Shown here: piece by piece, positions 10,601-20,042 of the stretch
How the letters are laid out: the number at the start of each line of letters is the position of its first letter
Position numbering within the stretch: position 1 is the stretch's first letter
NCBI RefSeq assembly: GCF_003667275.1
Contig: NZ_RCNV01000011.1
Location: 1 to 64,000 of the forward strand
Length of the DNA: 64,000 bases
Origin: Mesonia aquimarina
GTDB lineage: Bacteria > Bacteroidota > Bacteroidia > Flavobacteriales > Flavobacteriaceae
Reading direction: 5' to 3'
Made by a program: the position numbers and the translations under genes
The notes under the pieces: model-generated
What the model saw: the letters and a program-made list of their open reading frames with translations, nothing else
What the model was told of the DNA's origin: nothing
Database searches by the model: none

Positions 10601-10658
10601 AAATACACACCAAACCAAATAAAACCGCGAATAGCCTAATTAGTCCCTTATTCTGCAT
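7644..10658 (-). CDS. secDF: Protein translocase subunit SecDF (fused)
   Basis: Proton-driven RND-type partner of SecYEG that pulls exported proteins across the inner membrane. The 1004-residue product joins SecD (first about 640 residues) and SecF (rest). SecD features: [32 protein letters not shown] and the channel segment [26 protein letters not shown]. SecF features: [14 protein letters not shown] and [19 protein letters not shown]. An acidic insert near residues 275-310, rich in Glu, Ala and Asp, and an acidic Glu-rich tail are seen. A single fused chain is normal for Bacteroidota. Confidence 0.96.
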   Translation of the reverse strand: [1004 protein letters not shown]

Positions 10659-10753
10659 TATTCCTTGAAATTATTTATTTTTAAATTTAAAACGGACAAA
10701 TATAGGGTTTCAAAAAAGAAATGACAATAATTTTTTTAAGATAAATTTCACAA

Positions 10754-10790
10754 AAAAGCCTGTTGATGTATGATTTATCAACAGGCTTTT
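10754..10790 (-). terminator. Intrinsic terminator after mdh
   Basis: Fourteen-base perfect stem (AAAAGCCTGTTGAT with ATCAACAGGCTTTT) and a 9-base loop. On the minus strand it follows mdh by about 109 bases and ends in a T-run, so it separates mdh from secDF. Confidence 0.82.
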
Positions 10791-10898
10791 TATTAATTTA
10801 TGATTATTATCCCAACTAAATACTCAAATGAAGTATCAAACTTGCTTTTTAAAGCTCAATTTATCTATACTCACATTTAAAATTTAGCTAACTAGAAC

Positions 10899-11825
10899 TT
10901 ATATATCTAATAATCCATTGGTTTTTTTCACCCCTTCGGCACTTTCTTTAAGCTTATTTTTCTCAGCATCATTTAATTCAATTTCAACAATTTTCTCGAT
11001 ACCGTTTTTCCCTAAAACAACAGGAACGCCAATACACAAATCGTTTAAACCATATTCTCCTTCTAACAAGGCAGAACAAGGAAACATTTTTTGCTGATCG
11101 CAAGCGATGGCTTGCACTAATCCAGATACTGCAGCTCCAGGAGCATACCAAGCACTTGTTCCTAACATTTTAGTTAAGGTTGCACCTCCTACTTTGGTGT
11201 CATCAGCAACTTGATTTAAGCGATCTTCTTCTAAAAATTCTGAAGCCAACACACTGTTTCTTGTTGCTAATCTTGTTAAAGGAACCATTCCTTTATCACT
11301 ATGACCACCAATTACCATTCCATCTACATCAGAAATTGGCGCTTCTAATGCTTCGGCTAAGCGATATTTAAAACGTGCACTATCTAAAGCACCACCCATA
11401 CCTATAATTCTGTTTTTAGGAAGGTTTGTAGATTTATGCACTAAGTAGGTCATTGTGTCCATTGGGTTACTTACCACAATAATAGTTACATCAGGAGAAT
11501 GCTTAATAATGTTTGAAGAAACTTCTTTTACAATTCCGGCATTAATTCCGATTAATTCTTCTCTAGTCATTCCCGGTTTACGTGGAATCCCACTAGTTAT
11601 TACCGCTATATCACTACCAGCTGTTTTGGAATAATCGTTTGTGCTTCCCGTAATTTTTGTATCAAAACCGTTTAATGAAGCGGTCTGCATTAAATCCATT
11701 GCTTTTCCTTCAGCATAGTCTTCCTTAATGTCTAGTAAAACTACTTCTGAAGCAAAATCTTTAATTGCAATGTACTCTGCGCAGCTTGCTCCTACGGCTC
11801 CTGCTCCTACTACTGTAACTTTCAT
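10899..11825 (-). CDS. mdh: Malate dehydrogenase
   Basis: Cytosolic NAD-dependent oxidation of malate to oxaloacetate (TCA cycle). The 308-residue product belongs to the LDH-like MDH group: Rossmann motif VVGAGAVGASCAEYIA at the start, NAD-binding Asp in VVLLDIKE, substrate arginines in IPRKPGMTREEL, and the catalytic His in MVIGGHSDKGMVPL. Length is normal for this group. It stands alone between a terminator downstream and the broken DUF6588 gene upstream. Confidence 0.96.
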   Translation of the reverse strand: MKVTVVGAGAVGASCAEYIAIKDFASEVVLLDIKEDYAEGKAMDLMQTASLNGFDTKITGSTNDYSKTAGSDIAVITSGIPRKPGMTREELIGINAGIVKEVSSNIIKHSPDVTIIVVSNPMDTMTYLVHKSTNLPKNRIIGMGGALDSARFKYRLAEALEAPISDVDGMVIGGHSDKGMVPLTRLATRNSVLASEFLEEDRLNQVADDTKVGGATLTKMLGTSAWYAPGAAVSGLVQAIACDQQKMFPCSALLEGEYGLNDLCIGVPVVLGKNGIEKIVEIELNDAEKNKLKESAEGVKKTNGLLDI

Positions 11826-11961
11826 TATATTATCTTTAAAATTAATTATTATGAATTTTAACCAAAACGCTAAAATACGAAATTGAAATTATTTAAATCA
11901 ATAACAAAGGGTTAAAAGCTTGAATATTACCCATCAATGTTTAATAAAACAAAAAATGCAA

Positions 11962-12974
11962 TTATTTTGCATTAAATCGATACCCCACTCCTAGGGTTAT
12001 ATTATAAAACTCTTGAATATTAAAAGCTGTATTAACGTGAAATGCCCCCAAACTAAGATTTGCTCCTAACGTAGCATTAAAACCATTCACTTCGTTTTTT
12101 ACGGTATAATTATCTAACAAGTTTTGGAATTGACTATCTTCTTCTGCCAATTTATAAACTCCTTTAAACTTTGTCTTTGAATTTGCTGTTAAATATCCGA
12201 TACCTCCATAAAAATTAAGCTTAGAAAATTTTGTTGAAGTAAGCACTGCAAACGTCCACGTATCCATTTCTGAATCTATTCCTTGATCAGTATTTTGCTC
12301 ACCAGATTCTTTAATATCATAAAATCCATTAAACTTTGTATATCCTGCCAAAGCCGCTATATGCAAAGGAAATTTATTTTCTTCTGCCAACCAACTCGTT
12401 ATCTCGTGTTGAAGCCCTACCCCATATAATTTCTTTTCCACATCTCCGTAATTTATTTTTGGCGCATACCGAACTTTCAACTCTGTCCCTTTTATAAGTC
12501 CCACACTTGCTTGTAAAAAAACATTTGGCGCACTATTCACCTCTCCTTCATCAATCCCTTGAGGCAATTCCACTTCTAAAGCTTCCGTTCCTTGATCGGT
12601 TTCGTAATCAATTAAAGCAATGATATCGGGATCATTTCTTCCAAAAATTGTAGCCACGTCTTTTTCCATAGCTCCGTCTTTAAACCTAATATTATTATAA
12701 TCATTTGTATTCACTAAGAAGGAATTTTCTTCTCTTTTTACAAAAGTCAAATTACCGATCAAATCAACATCTACCTCTAAAAACTTTTTAGATGCAGCAC
12801 TATTATACCATCCATTATTAACGTTATACATTACCCCTTGTGCAGCCGGCGAAATATATGATTTTCCGAATTTTGTAATATTCTCGATAGCATAGGTTAC
12901 TACTTCTCCAATATTAGTTTGTGCAAAAAAAACTTGTGTAAAAAAAGAAGTAAAATAAAAGTGATTTTTTTCAT
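11962..12974 (-). pseudogene. DUF6588 family exported protein, frameshifted in the signal peptide
   Basis: From ATG at 12974 the frame reads MKKITFILLLF and then goes out of phase, stopping after 24 codons. The remainder continues in another frame as FAQTNIGEVVTYAIENI, then the body (SPAAQGVMYNVNNGWYNSA) to the end GVGYRFNAK. Adding one T to the seven-T tract (plus-strand A run 12940-12946) gives a perfect signal peptide, MKKITFILLLFFTQVFFAQ, and a 337-residue protein, so the span is exactly one base short. The body is beta-rich, ends in an aromatic residue region like outer-membrane proteins, and resembles DUF6588. The break may be a true mutation, phase variation or a sequencing error. An internal ATG at 12831 would give an unexported 289-residue fragment. 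Confidence 0.8.
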
Positions 12975-13003
12975 GGTTGACTAGAGTTTAAGTTTTTAAA
13001 TAA

Positions 13004-13038
13004 AAAACTCGTGCTTAAAAAGAAAAAGCACGAGTTTT
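13004..13038 (-). terminator. Intrinsic terminator after gyrB
   Basis: Thirteen-base perfect stem AAAACTCGTGCTT / AAGCACGAGTTTT with a 9-base loop, 23 bases beyond the gyrB stop. It lies only 30 bases before the DUF6588 start codon, leaving little room for a separate promoter there. Confidence 0.85.
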
Positions 13039-13060
13039 AAAAAAAGGTATTTAATATATT

Positions 13061-15010
<1,950 letters not shown>

Positions 15011-15027
15011 TTAACATAGTAAGAACA

Positions 15028-15035
15028 CAAATATA
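15028..15035 (-). promoter_or_regulatory. -7 promoter box for gyrB
   Basis: On the minus strand TATATTTG, an exact TAnnTTTG match, 30 bases before the gyrB ATG. A TTTC at 15056-15059, 20 bases further upstream, could be a weak -33 element. Confidence 0.65.
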
Positions 15036-15204
15036 GAAAAACAAGGGGTTCTACGGAAACCTAAATTCCCTGCCACTCTTGAAGTTATTAACAATATTTG
15101 TAAAAAACTCCCGAAAAAAATTGTATTTATAGGTGACCGCAATAAAAATCTATTTTTAACATAAATAAAGTATTCTCTTAACAAGTGTTTATTACTCTAA
15201 ATAT

Positions 15205-15212
15205 TATCTTTT
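15205..15212 (+). promoter_or_regulatory. Candidate -7 promoter box for the DUF2911 gene
   Basis: TATCTTTT matches seven of eight TAnnTTTG positions, 19 bases before the ATG at 15231, in the divergent region shared with gyrB. Confidence 0.35.
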
Positions 15213-15230
15213 CTGAAAACAAATTTTATT

Positions 15231-15773
15231 ATGAAACAATTTTTCAGTTTAGTATGTATTTGCGTTTTCACCGTTTTAGGCACAAACGCGCAAGATTTTT
15301 CTGATTTAGACAAAAGTCCGATGGAAGTGGCAATTATTAGAAATACAGACCACTCACCAATGGCACGTATTATTTATAGCAGTCCGCGAAAAAAAGGACG
15401 GGAAATTTTTGGTGATCTAGTACCTTATGATAAGGTTTGGCGTACCGGTGCAAACGAGGCTACGGAAATCACTTTCTATGATGATATGCGAATTGCCGGA
15501 AATAAAATTCCATCGGGTACATATACACTTTACACTATCCCCGGAAAAAGTGAATGGACTATTATTTTAAATAAAAACATTAATGTCTGGGGAACTATTA
15601 GTAATTACAAAAAAGAACAAGATTTAGTACGTATTAAAGCACCTGCAAGAACTGCAGCCGCTACTATTGAAAATTTCTCTGTAACTTTTCAACCCACTGA
15701 AAACGGTACAAAATTATTAATGGGTTGGGATGATAAATTTGTTGAAGTTCCTTTTCAAAATGTAGAGAAGTAA
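15231..15773 (+). CDS. DUF2911 domain exported protein
   Basis: The 180-residue product has a cleavable signal peptide (cut near TNA-QDF, residue 20). The DUF2911 core follows: YSSPRKKGREIFGDLVPYDK, VWRTGANEATEITF, then IPSGTYTLYTIPGKSEWTII and a C-terminal MGWDDKFVEVPF. The family is common and periplasmic in Bacteroidota, with no known biochemical role. The gene stands alone, divergent from gyrB, and is followed by the nested repeat/terminator at 15799-15936. Confidence 0.9.
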   Translation: MKQFFSLVCICVFTVLGTNAQDFSDLDKSPMEVAIIRNTDHSPMARIIYSSPRKKGREIFGDLVPYDKVWRTGANEATEITFYDDMRIAGNKIPSGTYTLYTIPGKSEWTIILNKNINVWGTISNYKKEQDLVRIKAPARTAAATIENFSVTFQPTENGTKLLMGWDDKFVEVPFQNVEK

Positions 15774-15825
15774 CTTTCTATTAAACCTATTAATAAAAAA
15801 AAGGCTGTCTAAAAAGTTAACTTTT

Positions 15826-15852
15826 GTCAACCTGAACTTGATTCAGGTTCTC
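15826..15852 (-). repeat. 27-base hairpin repeat, copy 1
   Basis: On the minus strand it reads GAGAACCTGAA, TCAAG, TTCAGGTTGAC. It shares the frame GAGAnnCTGAA ... TTCAGnnTGAC with copies at 15878-15904 and 59754-59780; the stem bases that differ change in pairs. Confidence 0.65.
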
Positions 15853-15877
15853 ATACTAATTTGTATTTCAGCAATAT

Positions 15878-15904
15878 GAGATTCTGAAATAAATTCAGAA
15901 TGAC
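15878..15904 (+). repeat. 27-base hairpin repeat, copy 2
   Basis: Reads GAGATTCTGAA, ATAAA, TTCAGAATGAC. It faces copy 1 head to head inside the same terminator loop. Confidence 0.65.
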
Positions 15905-15941
15905 GCTTTTTTAATCTTTTTAGACAGCCTCTTTTTATTGA

Positions 15942-16571
15942 TTAAAGTTTAGAAAATACATAAAGCATTTCTCTACCGACTTCATAGATTTTTGCTTTGT
16001 ACTTTTCTATAGCATTTGGTTGTTTATCGTAAACCTTAGGATCTTCATAGGTCAACGAAATTCTATGCGAACTACCTGGCACAAAAGGACAGCCGCCATC
16101 TGCTTGCGAACAAACCATTACCGCTATAAAGTTTTTTTGAGGATTAAATTTATTCTCAAAACGCTTCGAAAAAAGTAGGTTTGCGTAAGCTTCATCGTTT
16201 AGTGAGGTTAATTTATATTTCGGATTCTCTTCTTCAGTTATTTGTTGAAACTCAAAACCTACTAAACTTAATGCTTTAACCATATTAGGATGAAAAGCCG
16301 TAGCTTCTGTTCCTCCGGAAAATGCTTCAATTGTTGTTTTTTTATAATAATCAGCCAAGGTATTGATCCAAATTTCTCCCAACTGACTCCTTCTAGAGTT
16401 ATGCGTGCAAATCATCATTACCTTTGCTTTTTCAAAAGAAGAAATATCAGTTTTTATAGCTTCTACCAAACTATCTAATTGCGTTCTTCGCGTTTCTGAA
16501 ATTGATGTCATTTGATTTAACAATTCTTGAATCAATTCTTCTAGCTGTGTATTACTTGCGTGTAATTTCAT
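15942..16571 (-). CDS. Arsenate-reductase-like low-molecular-weight phosphatase
   Basis: The 209-residue product has an N-terminal helical extension of about 50 residues, then a low-molecular-weight tyrosine-phosphatase fold. The P-loop is Cys55-THNSR-Arg61-Ser (CX5R), and a second conserved Cys lies in VMVCSQADGGCPFVPG. In ars operons this family reduces arsenate to arsenite. It is the last gene of the arsR-DUF6428-acr3 cluster, 8 bases after acr3, so an arsenate-reducing role is the natural inference. It is longer than classic ArsC (about 130 residues), as is usual for this flavobacterial type. A plain protein-tyrosine phosphatase is the alternative. Confidence 0.85.
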   Translation of the reverse strand: MKLHASNTQLEELIQELLNQMTSISETRRTQLDSLVEAIKTDISSFEKAKVMMICTHNSRRSQLGEIWINTLADYYKKTTIEAFSGGTEATAFHPNMVKALSLVGFEFQQITEEENPKYKLTSLNDEAYANLLFSKRFENKFNPQKNFIAVMVCSQADGGCPFVPGSSHRISLTYEDPKVYDKQPNAIEKYKAKIYEVGREMLYVFSKL

Positions 16572-16579
16572 CTGTAATT

Positions 16580-17620
16580 TTATTTATAGTATTTTTTCTT
16601 CAACCAAAAAGCTACGCGAACTAAAGCAATGAGTACCGGAACTTCAACCAACGGACCAATAACACCGGTAAAGGCTTGTCCGCTATTTAAACCAAATACA
16701 GCAATTGCTACAGCTATCGCTAATTCAAAATTATTTCCCGAAGCTGTAAAGGCTACAGAAGCATTTACCGGATAAGAAGCGCCAATAGCTTTGCTGGTAA
16801 AAAAACCGATGATAAACATAGCGATAAAATAAATAATCAGCGGTACTGCAATTAATAGCACATCAAAAGGAATAGTGACAATTAATTCTCCTTTTAAGCT
16901 GAACATTATAACAATAGTAAACAATAAAGCTATTAAAGTTACAGGGGAAATTTTTGGTATAAAAACCGTGTTATACCAATGTTCTCCTTTTAACTTTACA
17001 CCTATAAATCGGGTGAGAATTCCCATTATAAATGGAACGCCTAAATAAATGGCAACACTTTCTGCAATTGTTGCTATTGAAATATCTACAATTGCACCTT
17101 CAAAACCAAAAAGCGGGGGTAATTTGGTAATAAAAAGCCACGCGTAAAAACTATAAGCAAACACCTGAAAAACACTATTTAACGCAACTAAACCTGCTCC
17201 GTATTCCGAGCTTCCTTCAGCTAAATCATTCCAAACCAATACCATTGCAATACAACGAGCTAAACCAATTAAGATTAGTCCCACCATATATTCCGGGTGA
17301 TCTTGCAGAAAAATTAACGCTAACCCAAACATCAACAACGGCCCGACAATCCAATTTAAAAATAAAGATAAGCCTAAGGTTTTTACATCTTTAAAGATTT
17401 TAGGCAGTAATTTATAATTCACTTTTGCTAAAGGCGGATACATCATTAAAATTAATCCGATAGCTATTGGAATATTGGTAGAACCTGAACTAAATGAGTT
17501 AATAAGCTCTGGAAAATCCGGGTAAAAATAACCTAACCCAACCCCTATTAACATTGCCACTAAAATCCAAACGGTTAAAAACCGGTCTAAAAAAGACATT
17601 TTCTTATTACTCTTTGTCAT
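16580..17620 (-). CDS. acr3: ACR3 family arsenite efflux transporter
   Basis: Inner-membrane exporter of arsenite of the bile/arsenite/riboflavin transporter superfamily. The 346-residue product has ten hydrophobic segments and the conserved cysteine of ACR3, Cys123, in [19 protein letters not shown]. Another family motif is [22 protein letters not shown] chose ATG at 17620 (MTKSNKK); the frame stays open upstream into the DUF6428 gene, but that part has no transporter homology. It lies 10 bases after DUF6428 and 8 bases before the phosphatase gene. Confidence 0.94.
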   Translation of the reverse strand: MTKSNKKMSFLDRFLTVWILVAMLIGVGLGYFYPDFPELINSFSSGSTNIPIAIGLILMMYPPLAKVNYKLLPKIFKDVKTLGLSLFLNWIVGPLLMFGLALIFLQDHPEYMVGLILIGLARCIAMVLVWNDLAEGSSEYGAGLVALNSVFQVFAYSFYAWLFITKLPPLFGFEGAIVDISIATIAESVAIYLGVPFIMGILTRFIGVKLKGEHWYNTVFIPKISPVTLIALLFTIVIMFSLKGELIVTIPFDVLLIAVPLIIYFIAMFIIGFFTSKAIGASYPVNASVAFTASGNNFELAIAVAIAVFGLNSGQAFTGVIGPLVEVPVLIALVRVAFWLKKKYYK

Positions 17621-17630
17621 TGTACTGTAT

Positions 17631-18143
17631 TTAGCAACATCCGCTGTTTGGTGAACAAGTTGATTTTTCTTCTGAAGCTGGAACCGGCGCGCAACAAGCA
17701 AGTGCTGCTTCTTCTGGAGTTTCTGCTCGATCTTTTGCTTTACAGGTTGTATTTTCTACCCCGAGTTTTACAATAATTAAATTCTCTTTATGCTGAATTT
17801 CACGAACCGGTAAAACTGCGGTATGAAAAGTTTGATTTCCATATTCAAATTTTAAGTCAGCTTTAGTGTTTATCGGTCTAATTTTATGCACCAATTGAAA
17901 AATCTCTATAGCCTTTTTTGCGCTTACGGCGTGCTGTGGTTCAGGAACCGGATTTTCCCAAATTTGCACATGGGTTTCTTCCCATTTATTTTGCTTTCCA
18001 CCACAATCTACGGTATCAAAATTCACATTTTTAATTTCTGTTAAATGAAAATCTGCGCGTGCAAAATTTCCTTCTTCGTATGCGAATAGTAAATTAGCTG
18101 TCGGTTGTTTTTCTAATTCTTTTAAAAATTCTGATGTATTCAT
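17631..18143 (-). CDS. DUF6428 family protein of the arsenic operon
   Basis: The 170-residue product matches DUF6428, a family that recurs in flavobacterial ars operons and has no known function. The N-terminal half ([20 protein letters not shown]) and the [12 protein letters not shown] segment are characteristic. The tail is thiol-rich: ACCAP followed by [10 protein letters not shown], seven cysteines in the last 40 residues counting KAKD-preceding Cys. Such a tail could bind arsenite or pass it to Acr3; this is inference. It is the first gene after arsR, with an ArsR-type operator in the gap before it. Confidence 0.85.
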   Translation of the reverse strand: MNTSEFLKELEKQPTANLLFAYEEGNFARADFHLTEIKNVNFDTVDCGGKQNKWEETHVQIWENPVPEPQHAVSAKKAIEIFQLVHKIRPINTKADLKFEYGNQTFHTAVLPVREIQHKENLIIVKLGVENTTCKAKDRAETPEEAALACCAPVPASEEKSTCSPNSGCC

Positions 18144-18160
18144 TTCACTTTTGATTATTG

Positions 18161-18183
18161 TTATATCGCAATATTACGATTAA
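18161..18183 (-). promoter_or_regulatory. Probable ArsR operator before DUF6428-acr3
   Basis: The 16-base dyad ATCGCAATATTACGAT (18165-18180) is symmetrical except for one pair. It shares 13 bases (GCAATATTACGAT) with the site in front of arsR at 18538-18561. It lies in the 55-base gap between arsR and DUF6428, suggesting an internal regulated promoter. Confidence 0.7.
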
Positions 18184-18198
18184 TTGATTTAAATTTTT

Positions 18199-18528
18199 TT
18201 AGCAGCAAGAATTGTCAGCAGGATTTCTATTAAAAAAATGCATCAATAGATTTTGAACCTCTAACCATTTATCGGAATCTATACAATAACAAACTCGCGT
18301 ACCTTCTATATCTCCTTTTATTAAACCAACATTTTTCAATTCACGCAAATGCTGACTAATAGTAGGTTGTGCCAAACCAATTTCGTTTACCAAGTCGCCA
18401 CAAACGCAAGAATTCTTTTCAAAAAGATATTGCAAAATTGCTACTCGTGCAGGGTGACCTATTACTTTGGCTATGGTTGCTAACTCATTTTGAGCGTCGG
18501 TAAATATTTCTGATTTGGTGATTCCCAT
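18199..18528 (-). CDS. arsR: ArsR/SmtB family metalloregulator
   Basis: Winged-helix repressor of 109 residues that should release DNA on binding arsenite. The HTH is LVNEIGLAQPTISQHLRELKN. The metal-site pair Cys41-Val-Cys43 lies in the alpha-3 region (NSCVCGDLV), with Cys80 and Cys82 in the wing and a Cys108-Cys109 tail as extra thiols. It is the first gene of the cluster; a near-perfect 24-base palindrome lies just before the ATG, indicating autoregulation. Confidence 0.93.
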   Translation of the reverse strand: MGITKSEIFTDAQNELATIAKVIGHPARVAILQYLFEKNSCVCGDLVNEIGLAQPTISQHLRELKNVGLIKGDIEGTRVCYCIDSDKWLEVQNLLMHFFNRNPADNSCC

Positions 18529-18537
18529 AATTCATTT

Positions 18538-18561
18538 ATTCATTGCAATATTACGATGAAT
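18538..18561 (-). promoter_or_regulatory. Probable ArsR operator before arsR
   Basis: A 24-base dyad with 20 of 24 bases symmetrical: ATTCAT at 18538-18543, a GCAATATTAC core, ATGAAT at 18556-18561. It is 9 bases upstream of the arsR start and shares its core with the site at 18165-18180. Confidence 0.75.
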
Positions 18562-18599
18562 AATTTTTTTATAAAAATTTTCGGCTGATTTTTTTTATA

Positions 18600-19232
18600 C
18601 TATGGAATATTCAAGTATTTATGTGTTTGTAGCGAAACTTTCCACTTTGGATTTTGCATTACGTAATCTACAATAAGCGGAATAATTTTATCGCGAACGC
18701 TCCATTCCGGTTGTAAGTAGAGAATACAGTCTTTATTAACTTTTGCAGCTTGCTCTTCAGCAAATTTAAAATCGTGTTTATTAAAAATAATCACCTTTAA
18801 TTCATTCGCTTTTTCATAAACTTCTGGCTGTGGAAGTTTTATTTTTTTTGGAGAAAGGCAAATCCAATCCCAAATCCCAGTAAGTTTATAAGCACCGGAA
18901 GTTTCTATATGAATCTGAGCATTTTTTTCTTTTAATCGACTGGTTATTTCAGTCATATCCCACGTAAGTGGTTCTCCACCGGTAATCACAACGGTATCAC
19001 TATATTTTATTGCATTGTCTACAATTCTTTCGGTAACGGTTGGTGGATGTTTTTCGGCATCCCAACTTTCTTTTACATCGCACCAATGACAGCCTACATC
19101 GCAACCGCCAATTCTAATAAAATAAGCCGCAGTTCCTTTGTGGAAACCTTCGCCCTGAATGGTATAAAACTCCTCCATTAACGGAAGCATTTTTCCTTCT
19201 TCTACAAGCTTTTCTATATCTGCCTTTTTCAT
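18600..19232 (-). CDS. queE: 7-carboxy-7-deazaguanine synthase
   Basis: Radical SAM enzyme that converts 6-carboxy-tetrahydropterin to 7-carboxy-7-deazaguanine in queuosine synthesis. The 210-residue product has the cluster motif Cys44-DVG-Cys48-HW-Cys51 and the QueE signature EEFYTIQGEG before it. A GGEPLTW motif follows. Two ATG codons are possible, 19250 and 19232. I favour 19232 (MKKADIEK) because an exact TATCTTTG promoter box overlaps the segment between them, which would put the first ATG outside the transcript. Substrate supply could come from folE-type GTP cyclohydrolase at 3386. Confidence 0.94.
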   Translation of the reverse strand: MKKADIEKLVEEGKMLPLMEEFYTIQGEGFHKGTAAYFIRIGGCDVGCHWCDVKESWDAEKHPPTVTERIVDNAIKYSDTVVITGGEPLTWDMTEITSRLKEKNAQIHIETSGAYKLTGIWDWICLSPKKIKLPQPEVYEKANELKVIIFNKHDFKFAEEQAAKVNKDCILYLQPEWSVRDKIIPLIVDYVMQNPKWKVSLQTHKYLNIP

Positions 19233-19237
19233 GGGTA

Positions 19238-19245
19238 CAAAGATA
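19238..19245 (-). promoter_or_regulatory. -7 promoter box immediately before queE
   Basis: TATCTTTG on the minus strand, only 5 bases before the ATG at 19232. If used, transcription would begin at or very near that ATG and give a leaderless mRNA. Confidence 0.45.
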
Positions 19246-19363
19246 GTCATTCAAGAAAAGAGCACCCTAGACTTTTATTCTTTTTTGAGGCTTTTCTTAA
19301 AATCGAAAAATAATTTCTACAAGCGCTTAACTATTCCTATTTTTACGGAAAATAATTTGAATT

Positions 19364-19921
19364 ATGAAAAAGCTCCTTTTAGCAAGTTTTTGTTTTGGTT
19401 TTATTTTTACCAGCTGCACCACTGAAGAAAAAACCGATCCGTTTTCAATCACCAAAACCAACATTGGGTTACTAACAAAAGAAGTTCAAGTAAAACAATT
19501 AGATTCAATTTTTGCAAATGACTCTATTGTTAAAAAAAGTAGAAACCAAGGATTTAGTGCCGGAAGCGAAATCTATGTGTATGATAATAAAGGAAAGGAA
19601 TTGTTATTGTTAGATCCAGTACAAAGTTTTGACAGCACCAGTACTATTGCTAATATAGAAATAAAAGATCCGCGTTTTAAAACCCTTAAAGGATTAAATT
19701 CTGAAAGTACTTTTAAAGACATTAACGAAAATTATAAAATTTCTAGAATAGAGAATACTTTAAAAACCGCTGTTATTTTTATTGATGAAATAAATGCCTA
19801 TGTTACCATAGATAAAGAATCAATTTCAGGAACAGCGCGCTATAATACCGATGTAAAAATTGAACCATCACAAATACCTGATGATGCAAAAATTAAACAT
19901 TTTTGGATTGGTTGGAAATAG
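19364..19921 (+). CDS. Lipoprotein of unknown function
   Basis: The 185-residue product starts with a lipoprotein signal (MKKLLLASFCFGFIFTSC, lipobox Cys18). The rest has an early segment TNIGLLTKEVQVKQLDSIFA, a YVYDNKGKELLLLDP stretch, and the C-terminal FWIGWK. I do not recognise a named family; similar small lipoproteins are common in Flavobacteriia. It is divergent from queE and stands before a second lipoprotein gene. Confidence 0.8.
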   Translation: MKKLLLASFCFGFIFTSCTTEEKTDPFSITKTNIGLLTKEVQVKQLDSIFANDSIVKKSRNQGFSAGSEIYVYDNKGKELLLLDPVQSFDSTSTIANIEIKDPRFKTLKGLNSESTFKDINENYKISRIENTLKTAVIFIDEINAYVTIDKESISGTARYNTDVKIEPSQIPDDAKIKHFWIGWK

Positions 19922-20042
19922 TTTTTTTTATAGAACTCATCTTGACTTTTTTCATTTTCTAAAAAATAATTGAAATCCCCCTATATTTCGTTAATTTTTT
20001 TAGCCGTAACAATGCGATGCCTTTCAAAAAATTATCTCATCT

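Larger units (their letters stand above)
15799..15936. terminator. Composite terminator with three nested hairpins
   Basis: The outer stem is a perfect 15-base pair (AGGCTGTCTAAAAAG at 15802-15816 with its complement at 15916-15930), flanked by an A-run on the left and a T-run on the right. Inside the loop are three further hairpins: 15829-15849, 15849-15881 and 15881-15901. It lies between convergent genes. I read it as a bidirectional terminator whose loop carries a repeat element. Confidence 0.72.

Noticed and set aside
12831-12831. Internal ATG as the real start of the DUF6588 protein
   Set aside because: Upstream sequence in the same frame continues the family body and meets a signal peptide after a one-base correction, so the internal ATG only marks a truncated reading.
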